Below, piece by piece: positions 51,364 to 58,214 of a stretch of 64,000 bases of DNA. The position numbers were made by a program, and so were the translations under genes. This DNA is from Agrobacterium tumefaciens (GTDB lineage: Bacteria; Pseudomonadota; Alphaproteobacteria; Rhizobiales; Rhizobiaceae), in contig NZ_JXQV01000051.1 in assembly GCF_000834635.1 (NCBI RefSeq), positions 1-64,000 on the forward strand. Direction: 5' to 3'. Below the pieces are notes generated by a model, which made no database searches, was not told the DNA's origin, and worked only from the letters and a program-made list of their open reading frames with translations. How positions within the stretch are numbered: the stretch's first letter is position 1; each line of letters begins with the position of its first letter.

Positions 51364-53374
51364 AAAACACGGGATATCAACCCTTTTTGAAACGCTGAAG
51401 TCGGTTCGTTTCCGGCTTCTGGCGATTGCCCTCTTGCCGACGCTCGTCATTTTGCCTCTGCTCCTCGGGGTCACCATGTCGCGGTGGAGTGGCAAGTTCG
51501 ACGCGCTGTTGATTACCAAGGTCAGCAGCGATCTCACGCTCGCGCATCAATATCTGGCGACAATTCTTGAAAATACGGGAGAGCGACTGGAAGCCATTAC
51601 CAATTCGGCCAAGCTGCGCGACGTTGTCGCGAGCGGCGATGCTGCGCGGCTTGCGAGCTTTCTGGAAGAAAAACGTAAAAAGCTCGGCCTTGATTTTCTG
51701 CTGGTTGTGGATGGCAATGGCGACGTGTCTTCAAGTGCCGGAGCTGAGGCGCAGAGGACCCGTGTGGATTGGCCGGTGCGGGCAACCGCGCTCGGTGGCA
51801 AGGCATCCTATGCACTGGATATTTTTTCAGGGCAGGATATGGCCGCACTTTCTCCGATGCTGGCAGAGCGTGCGCGTATCGAGCTTGTGTCTGCGCCGCA
51901 GACGCGAGGTGGCGGAACGTATGAAACGCGCGGGATGATGATCCATGCCGCAAGCCCGCTGCGTCTTGAGGGTGCTCGAGCGCGCGCGCTGGTTGGGGGC
52001 AGGCTTCTCAATCAGAACCTTGATTTTATCGATACGATCAATGACCTCGTCTATCGGCAAGCCAGTTTGCCGGAGGGAAGTCAGGGCACGGCCACGCTGT
52101 TTCTGGATGATGTGCGCGTCAGCACCAATGTTCGGCTTTTTGAAAATCGCCGCGCTCTGGGCACGCGCGTGTCGGAGGCTGTCCGTAGTGCCGTGCTGGG
52201 TGCCGGTGAGGTTTGGCTCGATAGCGCTTATGTCGTCAATGACTGGTATATTTCCGCCTACGAGCCGCTGGTGGATAGTTACGGCAAGCGCATCGGCATG
52301 CTCTATGTTGGCTTTCTGGAGGCGCCCTTTGCCAGTGCAAAATATGAAACCTTGAGTTCGGTCATTGCTGCGTTTCTTGGCATTACCATCATCAGCATTC
52401 CGGTCTTCCTGCGATGGGCGCGCGGCATTTTCAAACCGCTGGAGCGCATGACGCAGACAATCTCCAGGGTTGATGACGGCGACCTAGGAGCTCGTACCGG
52501 TTTGGCCCCGACGGGCGATGAAATCGGGCAGGTTGCGGTGCATCTGGATGAGTTGCTGGAGCGGCTTCAACAGCGTGAAGGCGAGCTGAGAGCATGGAAC
52601 GAAGAGCTGAACGGGCGCGTCGGAGAGCGGACGCAGGAGCTTGAGCTTGCCAATCTGCGTCTTGAAGCGACGACGAAACAGCTGGTCATGTCGGAAAAGC
52701 TGGCGACGATTGGCGAGATCACCGCAGGCGTGGCGCATGAAATCAACAATCCCATCGCCGTCATTCAGGGCAATCTGGAAGTGGCACGCAGCATGCTGGG
52801 CGGGCAGGCGGATGTTGCCAGGACCGAGTTCAATCTGATCGATGAGCAGGTCGATCGCATCAGCCGTATTGTTGGCAAATTGCTGCAATTTGCACGACCT
52901 GAAGAGTTTGCCGGCTATGTGGAGCGGCAAAGCCCCGAAGCGGTCATTTCCGATTGCATGCCACTGGTCAAACATGTGCTGGGTCGCGCAGGCATCAACG
53001 TTGTCAGAAACGATGAAGCGAGCGGGCTTCTGGCGATGAACCGCACGGAGCTTCAGCAGGTGCTGGTCAACCTCATCGTCAATGCGGCCCATGCCATGCC
53101 GCAGGGCGGAACGCTGACGCTTGGAAGCCGGGATGAGGAACGTCATGGCTCTCGCGGCGTGGCGATCACTGTGACCGATACGGGCGTGGGCATGGCCGAA
53201 GATGTTGTGAACCGGATTTTCGATCCCTTCTTCACGACCAAGCAACAGGAAGGGACCGGCCTTGGGCTTTCGGTCAGTCAGATGCTGGTTGCGCGCCAAG
53301 GCGGGGAGATCAGCGTGGAAAGTGCGCCTGGCTTCGGCACATCGTTCACCATCTGGCTCCCGCAGGCCATTTAG
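51356..53374 (+). CDS. Sensor histidine kinase with double-Cache-type periplasmic domain
   Basis: 672 residues. TM1 about 20-42; large periplasmic region about 43-335 of dCache-like character (VSSDLTLAHQYLATILENTGERLEAIT long helix, LGLDFLLVVDGNGDV, WYISAYEPLVDSYGKRIGMLYVG); TM2 about 340-362; HAMP (RWARGIFKPLERMTQTIS); coiled coil RLQQREGELRAWNEELNGRVGERTQELELANLRLE; dimerisation box with His461 in GVAHEINNPIAV; ATPase with NLIVNAAHAMP, DTGVGM and GTGLGLSV. Cache domains often bind small carboxylates or amino acids directly, which fits the neighbouring organic-acid transporter. Confidence 0.93.
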   Translation: MARKHGISTLFETLKSVRFRLLAIALLPTLVILPLLLGVTMSRWSGKFDALLITKVSSDLTLAHQYLATILENTGERLEAITNSAKLRDVVASGDAARLASFLEEKRKKLGLDFLLVVDGNGDVSSSAGAEAQRTRVDWPVRATALGGKASYALDIFSGQDMAALSPMLAERARIELVSAPQTRGGGTYETRGMMIHAASPLRLEGARARALVGGRLLNQNLDFIDTINDLVYRQASLPEGSQGTATLFLDDVRVSTNVRLFENRRALGTRVSEAVRSAVLGAGEVWLDSAYVVNDWYISAYEPLVDSYGKRIGMLYVGFLEAPFASAKYETLSSVIAAFLGITIISIPVFLRWARGIFKPLERMTQTISRVDDGDLGARTGLAPTGDEIGQVAVHLDELLERLQQREGELRAWNEELNGRVGERTQELELANLRLEATTKQLVMSEKLATIGEITAGVAHEINNPIAVIQGNLEVARSMLGGQADVARTEFNLIDEQVDRISRIVGKLLQFARPEEFAGYVERQSPEAVISDCMPLVKHVLGRAGINVVRNDEASGLLAMNRTELQQVLVNLIVNAAHAMPQGGTLTLGSRDEERHGSRGVAITVTDTGVGMAEDVVNRIFDPFFTTKQQEGTGLGLSVSQMLVARQGGEISVESAPGFGTSFTIWLPQAI

Positions 53375-53427
53375 CGCGGATAGCTTGTTTCATCGTTATC
53401 AAATACGGCGAAATCCAAGCGGAATTA

Positions 53428-53440
53428 TGGACATTTTGTC
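53428..53440. promoter_or_regulatory. Upstream activator site 1 for the sigma-54 promoter
   Basis: TGGACATTTTGTC, containing the dyad GACA-TTT-TGTC. Centre about 108 bp upstream of the inferred start of transcription, in the range used by NtrC-type activators. Second copy 22 bp away. Confidence 0.6.
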
Positions 53441-53449
53441 GCAGCAAAG

Positions 53450-53462
53450 TGGACAAGTTGTC
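53450..53462. promoter_or_regulatory. Upstream activator site 2 for the sigma-54 promoter
   Basis: TGGACAAGTTGTC, dyad GACAA-G-TTGTC. Same orientation and sequence form as site 1 (TGGACA-N2-TTGTC) and 22 bp centre to centre, i.e. two helical turns, so two dimers would bind the same face of the DNA. Confidence 0.62.
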
Positions 53463-53515
53463 TGACGGCTTGATAGCTTTATTCTCATCCCATTGAAATG
53501 TATGACTTTATAATC

Positions 53516-53531
53516 TGGCATGCAATTTGCT
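53516..53531 (+). promoter_or_regulatory. Sigma-54 (RpoN) -24/-12 promoter of the transporter gene
   Basis: TGGCATGCAATTTGCT matches the consensus TGGCAYG-N4-TTGCW at every defined position, with correct GG-to-GC spacing. Transcription would start near 53542, leaving an untranslated leader of about 195 nt. A short open frame at 53527-53721 inside this leader has no coding features. With the two activator sites, the whole 53375-53736 gap is accounted for. Confidence 0.85.
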
Positions 53532-53736
53532 GTGTTGTTGTCGGCAACACAAATGGCCTTTGCGTGTGAGCGTCCCGAAGAAGGAGCCGCCCGCGCAATC
53601 CGGTCTGTGGGCTTGGGACATTGTTTCGGATGGAAAACAGCGTGGCCTGCTTGTTCTTGCAGGTCACGCGGCCGACCACGAGACGAATAACAACATCGAA
53701 ATTCACGGCTTTGCGTCGTGAATGGAGGGACACACA

Positions 53737-55392
53737 ATGACTGCGACGAACGAAACATTCGCGCCGGGGGCTGCGGGTGCAGGTCTTCTGGACCGCGAAA
53801 GAATTATCGCAAAACCTGGCTTCAATCGCTGGCTGGTTCCACCGGCAGCGCTTGCAATTCACCTTTGCATCGGCATGGCTTACGGCTTCTCGGTTTTCTG
53901 GCTGCCATTGACGAAGGCCATCGGCATTACCTCGACGGTTGCCTGCGCCGACCTCAACCTGGCTTCTGCACTGTTTACGACGACCTGCGACTGGCGCGTC
54001 AGCGACTTGGGCTGGATCTACACCCTGTTCTTCGTTCTGCTTGGCTGCTCGGCTGCCATCTGGGGCGGCTGGCTGGAGCGCGCTGGCCCTCGCAAGGCCG
54101 GTTTCGTATCGGCTATCTGCTGGTGCGGTGGCATGGCCATTGCATCTGTCGGCATCATGACGCACCAGCTGTGGCTGATGTGGTTCGGCGCTGGCGTCAT
54201 CGGCGGTATCGGCCTTGGTCTCGGCTATATCTCCCCCGTCTCGACCCTGATCAAGTGGTTCCCTGACCGTCGCGGCATGGCGACCGGCATGGCGATCATG
54301 GGCTTTGGTGGCGGCGCGATGATTGGTGCACCGCTTGCGGATGCGCTGATGCGCCATTTCCGCACCGATGTGTCTATCGGCGTGTGGGAAACCTTCCTCG
54401 TGATGGCGGCGATCTATTTCGTGTTCATGATGGCTGGTGCATTTGGCTACCGCATTCCTCCTGCTGGCTGGAAGCCTGAAGGCTGGACAGCACCGGCTGC
54501 CAAGAACTCCATGATCACGACCCGTCACGTGCACCTCAAGAATGCGCACAAGACGAAGCAGTTCTGGATGATCTGGCTGGTTCTCTGCCTTAACGTTTCG
54601 GCTGGTATTGGCGTTCTTGGCATGGCATCGCCCATGCTGCAGGAAATCTTCGCTGGTTCGCTGATCGGTCTTCCAGACGTGAAGTTTGCAGATCTGACGC
54701 CGGAGCAACTTGGTCAGATCGCAGCGATTGCAGCTGGCTTCACCGGCTTGCTGTCTGTCTTCAACATCGCTGGCCGTTTCTTCTGGGCGTCGCTGTCTGA
54801 CCGTATCGGCCGCAAGGGAACCTACTTTACCTTCTTTGCGCTGGGCATCTTCCTTTACGCCCTGTCGCCATGGGCTGCAGGTCTTGGCAACAAGGCGCTG
54901 TTTGTCGGCATGCTTTGCATCATCGTTTCTATGTATGGTGGTGGCTTTGCGACGATCCCGGCTTACCTTGCGGATATCTTCGGCACGCAGTTTGTCGGCG
55001 CGATCCACGGTCGTCTGCTGACGGCTTGGGCAACAGCGGGTATCATTGGTCCTGTCGTCGTCAACTACATTCGTGAAGCGCAGATCGCTGCGGGCATTCC
55101 GCGCGCGCAGGTCTATGATTTCACGATGTATATTCTGGCAGGAATGCTTGTTCTGGGTCTTATCGCCAACCTCATGGTCAAGCCGCTGGAAGACAAGTGG
55201 TACATGTCCGAAGAGGAAGTTGCTGCCCTTCAGGCCAAGACGAGCGCTGCCAGCAGCGGTCCAACAGGCTCCTTCGGCATCGGCAAGGGCGGCTTTGACG
55301 CCAAGGCCCTGATTGCCTGGGCAGTCGTCGGTATTCCGATCGTCTGGGGTATCTGGATCACCCTGCAGAAGACATTCGTTCTGTTCACCTGA
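53737..55392 (+). CDS. OFA-family MFS transporter (oxalate/formate antiporter-like)
   Basis: 551 residues, 12 membrane spans plus an extra C-terminal span at about 527-545 (ALIAWAVVGIPIVWGIWITL) after a Gly/Ser-rich link. NRWLVPPAALAIHLCIGMAYGFSVFWLPLTKAIG is the OFA N-terminus; an inserted loop with two Cys (STVACADLNLASALFTTTCDW) sits between spans 1 and 2; PDRRGMATGMAIMGFGGGAMIGAPL and SDRIGRKGTYFTF are MFS motifs. Members move oxalate, formate, pyruvate or similar acids. The start is fixed by GGAGGG 6 nt before the ATG; another Met 5 codons upstream overlaps that site. Confidence 0.88.
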   Translation: MTATNETFAPGAAGAGLLDRERIIAKPGFNRWLVPPAALAIHLCIGMAYGFSVFWLPLTKAIGITSTVACADLNLASALFTTTCDWRVSDLGWIYTLFFVLLGCSAAIWGGWLERAGPRKAGFVSAICWCGGMAIASVGIMTHQLWLMWFGAGVIGGIGLGLGYISPVSTLIKWFPDRRGMATGMAIMGFGGGAMIGAPLADALMRHFRTDVSIGVWETFLVMAAIYFVFMMAGAFGYRIPPAGWKPEGWTAPAAKNSMITTRHVHLKNAHKTKQFWMIWLVLCLNVSAGIGVLGMASPMLQEIFAGSLIGLPDVKFADLTPEQLGQIAAIAAGFTGLLSVFNIAGRFFWASLSDRIGRKGTYFTFFALGIFLYALSPWAAGLGNKALFVGMLCIIVSMYGGGFATIPAYLADIFGTQFVGAIHGRLLTAWATAGIIGPVVVNYIREAQIAAGIPRAQVYDFTMYILAGMLVLGLIANLMVKPLEDKWYMSEEEVAALQAKTSAASSGPTGSFGIGKGGFDAKALIAWAVVGIPIVWGIWITLQKTFVLFT

Positions 55393-55415
55393 TCTTGCAG
55401 GCACCTTAAAATGGG

Positions 55416-55446
55416 AAAAGGCGGCTTTGAGGCCGCCTTTTTTTAT
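55416..55446. terminator. Bidirectional terminator between the transporter and chemoreceptor genes
   Basis: AAAAGGCGGC pairs with GCCGCCTTTT around a 6-nt loop, with seven T after the stem; A run on the other side lets it serve the convergent minus-strand gene as well. Confidence 0.92.
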
Positions 55447-55459
55447 GGGTTCGGTTGGT

Positions 55460-57220
55460 TCAGAACTCGGACCATTGTGGAGCCGCCGCGGCAGATCCCC
55501 GGGAGGCAGCAGCCACTCTGGGCCTCGATGGCGCCTTTGGATGCGCGCCTGGCGTCGATTGTGAGGCGCGCGATGTGTCGTTGCCCACATTGAACTGGAG
55601 CAGCAGTTGGCGAAGGCTTTCTGCTTCACGCGCGAGGCCGTGGCTTGCGGCATTGGTTTCTTCCACCATCGCAGCGTTTTTCTGCGTCGCCTGGTCCATC
55701 AGGTTGACCGCATCATTGATCTCAGCCAGGCCGTTTGCCTGTTCTTTTGATGCGTCGACGATAGCGGAAACATTCATTTCAATGAGCCCGACCTGATTGA
55801 CGATGTCTTTCAGGGCATCGCCCGTCTGGCCAACAAGCTCGACACCGTTGGCGACCTGTTGGCGCGAGGTGTTGATGAGGTTCTTGATTTCCTTAGCCGC
55901 ACTTGCCGAGCGTTGTGCCAGCTCACGCACTTCCTGAGCAACCACTGCAAAGCCCTTGCCAGCCTCACCCGCTCTTGCTGCCTCTACGCCAGCGTTCAGC
56001 GCCAAAAGGTTTGTCTGAAAGGCGATGTCATCGATAACACCGATGATGTTGGTGATCTGGCCGGAGGATTGGGAAATCTCGCCCATGGCGCCGATAGCGC
56101 GGTGCACGATAGAACCTGACACTTCAGCGCTTTTCTTGGTGGAGACCACAAGCTTTCCAGCCTCATCGGCCCGCATACTCGAATCTTTGACCGCCGTGGT
56201 AATCTCTTCCAGCGCCGCCGCCGTCTCTTCAAGCGAAGCTGCTTGCTGCTCTGTGCGGGTGGCCAGTTGGTCTGCACCTGTGCGGATTTCGGCCGAGCCG
56301 GAGGCAATGGTTGCGGAGTTTTGTGCGACGGTCTGCATGGTGGAGCGCAGTTTTTCGATCACGTCGTTGAAATCCCCCCTCAGCTTTTCCATGCTGGGAA
56401 CGAAGGGCTTGTCGAGGTGCTGGCGCAACTCACCGTCTGCCAGCATGCGCAGCGCATCGGCCAATGTCGATATGGCGCTCATGCGCGGGGTGACATCGGT
56501 TGCGAATTTCACGACCTTGATGACCTTGCCGTTGCTATCGATAATCGGATTGTAAGCGGCCTGAATCCAGACCTCCTGACCGTTTTTCGCGAAGCGCACA
56601 AACTCATCGGAGATGAATTCGCCCTTTGCCAGTCGCTCCCAGAAATCCACATATTTACTGGAGGCCGTGTAGGCAGGATCGCAGAAGATTCTATGATGTT
56701 TGCCGACAATATCGCCAAGGCTATATTTCATTGCATTGCAGAAATTCTCATTCGCGGTGATGATTTCGCCCGTCGGCTTGAATTCGATCATGGCTTGCGA
56801 ACGTGAAATCGCTTCCAGTTTGCTGTTGTCTTCCGCAGCCTTGACCTTTTTCTCGGTAATGACGGTCGCAGTCTTGACGACTTTGTAGGGCCGCCCGCCA
56901 CGAAACACCGGATTGTAGGACGCTTCGATCCATGCCTCGCTGCCATCCTTGCGGATGCGCTTGTACTCACCGGCATCATATTTGCCTTTGGCGAGGGAAG
57001 CCCAGAAATTGGCATATGTTGGAGAAGCGACATAGTCCTTGTCGCAGAATATGCGGTGATGTTTGCCAATGATTTCGGAGAGTTCATAACCCAGCGCGGA
57101 ACAGAAATTCTTGTTCGCGTTGAGGATGTTACCTTTAAGGTCGAACTCGATCACGGCTTGAGAACTCGATAGAGCTTCCAGAACGTGGCGGGCATCCGCG
57201 TTTTTCCCAAGCCAAAGCAT
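55460..57220 (-). CDS. Soluble chemoreceptor with two PAS domains and C-terminal CheR tether
   Basis: 586 residues, no membrane span. Two PAS domains (about 14-125 and 136-247) are clear duplicates, each with GKHHRIFCD and a (W)I(E/Q)A(S/A)YNP(V/I) strand. A HAMP-like connector and the 36-heptad-type signalling domain follow; the tip reads DDIAFQTNLLALNAGVEAAR. Flexible Pro/Ala tail ends QWSEF, a WxxF pentapeptide like the NWETF that docks CheR in E. coli receptors. Layout recalls Aer-like and BdlA proteins; the PAS pair probably senses redox, oxygen or a cytosolic ligand. Start chosen at the Met preceded by GGGAG. Confidence 0.92.
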   Translation of the reverse strand: MLWLGKNADARHVLEALSSSQAVIEFDLKGNILNANKNFCSALGYELSEIIGKHHRIFCDKDYVASPTYANFWASLAKGKYDAGEYKRIRKDGSEAWIEASYNPVFRGGRPYKVVKTATVITEKKVKAAEDNSKLEAISRSQAMIEFKPTGEIITANENFCNAMKYSLGDIVGKHHRIFCDPAYTASSKYVDFWERLAKGEFISDEFVRFAKNGQEVWIQAAYNPIIDSNGKVIKVVKFATDVTPRMSAISTLADALRMLADGELRQHLDKPFVPSMEKLRGDFNDVIEKLRSTMQTVAQNSATIASGSAEIRTGADQLATRTEQQAASLEETAAALEEITTAVKDSSMRADEAGKLVVSTKKSAEVSGSIVHRAIGAMGEISQSSGQITNIIGVIDDIAFQTNLLALNAGVEAARAGEAGKGFAVVAQEVRELAQRSASAAKEIKNLINTSRQQVANGVELVGQTGDALKDIVNQVGLIEMNVSAIVDASKEQANGLAEINDAVNLMDQATQKNAAMVEETNAASHGLAREAESLRQLLLQFNVGNDTSRASQSTPGAHPKAPSRPRVAAASRGSAAAAPQWSEF

Positions 57221-57289
57221 ATGATCTCCCAATGAGCTGTCATGCCGCGGCAGTACGCATCAGTATCCGCGTGTGTTTCGTAGAGTTGT

Positions 57290-57450
57290 CAGCTTCTTAT
57301 GTCTTCTAGGTTGTATTAAACATCACCTGCATTAATTTTTGATTTATTAGTTAGTCAAAATAAGTATATATCTATAACAATCAAATTTTTCCGTTATTTT
57401 ATTAGTTTTATTCTATAATTATATTGCGTCGTCTTTTATTATTATTGCGA
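57290..57450. other. AT-rich segment between chemoreceptor and cheW genes
   Basis: About 150 bp, very low in G and C compared with the rest of the window, with runs such as AAATTTTTCCGTTATTTT and TTTATTATTATT. It holds no gene. As it is directly upstream of the chemoreceptor it must include that gene's promoter; the composition also suits binding by nucleoid proteins (MucR/Ros or H-NS-like). Confidence 0.55.
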
Positions 57451-57458
57451 GCAAACGA

Positions 57459-57490
57459 AAAAACGCCGCCCGATGTCGGGCAGCGTTTTT
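57459..57490 (-). terminator. Terminator of cheW
   Basis: A 15-bp stem with one mismatch (arm AAAAACGCCGCCCGA, partner TCGGGCAGCGTTTTT) 29 bp beyond the cheW stop on the minus strand; ends in T on both strands. Confidence 0.88.
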
Positions 57491-57518
57491 GATAGTGAAG
57501 TCCTGTGGAGCCTGGTGC

Positions 57519-57995
57519 TTATGCGGCCAGATCGTCCAGATCCGAACCCTTGAACATCTTGGCGAGGTTTAGGAAGCAGATCATACCATGCTCATTGGCA
57601 ATGATGCCTTCGGAGAAGGACTTGTCGAACGATGCGGACACTTCCGGAACCGGCTGAACCTGGCTTGCAGGAATGGTCAGAATGTCTGAAACGCGATCCA
57701 CCAGCATGCCGATGACCATGTTATGAACTTCTGCCACGACAATCGCGCTGCGCTCATTGGCAACGGTGCTCTTCATGCCAAGCTTGTAGGCGAGATCGAT
57801 AATTGGAATAACCGAGCCGCGAAGGTTCATCACGCCGATGACGTCCTTCGGTGCGTGTGGAAGGGGAGTGGAAGGAGCCCAGCCGCGGATCTCACGGATC
57901 GTGGTCGTTTTGACGCAGAACTCCTGATCGTGCAGACGAAAGGCGATAATCTCGAGGGTATCGCCGCCGAAGTTTGTTGAAGTAATCGTAACCAT
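57519..57995 (-). CDS. cheW: Chemotaxis coupling protein CheW
   Basis: 158 residues from MVTITSTNFGGDTLEIIAFRL, with GGAAGAA 8 nt before. Links chemoreceptors to CheA. The CheW beta-barrel motifs are all there: FCVKTTTIREI, VIGVMNLRGSVIPIIDLAYKLG, NMVIGMLVDRVSDILTIPASQVQPVP and HGMICFLNLAKMF. It is separate from the main che operon and next to the soluble receptor, though with a terminator and AT-rich gap between; probably a dedicated or second coupling protein. The frame is open 55 codons further upstream, without family similarity. Confidence 0.95.
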   Translation of the reverse strand: MVTITSTNFGGDTLEIIAFRLHDQEFCVKTTTIREIRGWAPSTPLPHAPKDVIGVMNLRGSVIPIIDLAYKLGMKSTVANERSAIVVAEVHNMVIGMLVDRVSDILTIPASQVQPVPEVSASFDKSFSEGIIANEHGMICFLNLAKMFKGSDLDDLAA

Positions 57996-58085
57996 CAGAA
58001 TTCTTCCCAATCTTTGTTCTGGGCTGTGCAAGCGCACCGACGCTAGCGTATCCGGACTTTGGCTTCCTGCCTGGTGTACGAACAA

Positions 58086-58103
58086 CCGGGATGGTAGTCC
58101 CGG
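58086..58103 (-). terminator. Hairpin downstream of tamB
   Basis: CCGGGA pairs with TCCCGG around a 6-nt loop; on the minus strand it is followed by TTGTT. It could end the tamAB transcript or belong to the cheW leader; the U-tract is weak. Confidence 0.4.
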
Positions 58104-58214
58104 CTTCATCCGCTCAGTGTTAACAGAAATATGTTTCTCAAATCTAAACTGCGTTAACAAGTTCTCAGAATATATGCGCCATGCGGAAGTCTTTCGCTGC
58201 CGTGTTCCAGCCTA

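Noticed and set aside
53527-53721. 64-codon frame in the leader of the transporter gene
   Set aside because: Starts at the sigma-54 -12 box itself, has no ribosome site and an unprotein-like composition; it is leader sequence.
53485-55653. Long open frame (over 700 codons) on the minus strand opposite the transporter
   Set aside because: It is a mirror of the strong codon bias of the plus-strand gene; its product is Arg/His/Gln-rich with no domain, and the plus-strand gene has a proper ribosome site and membrane spans.
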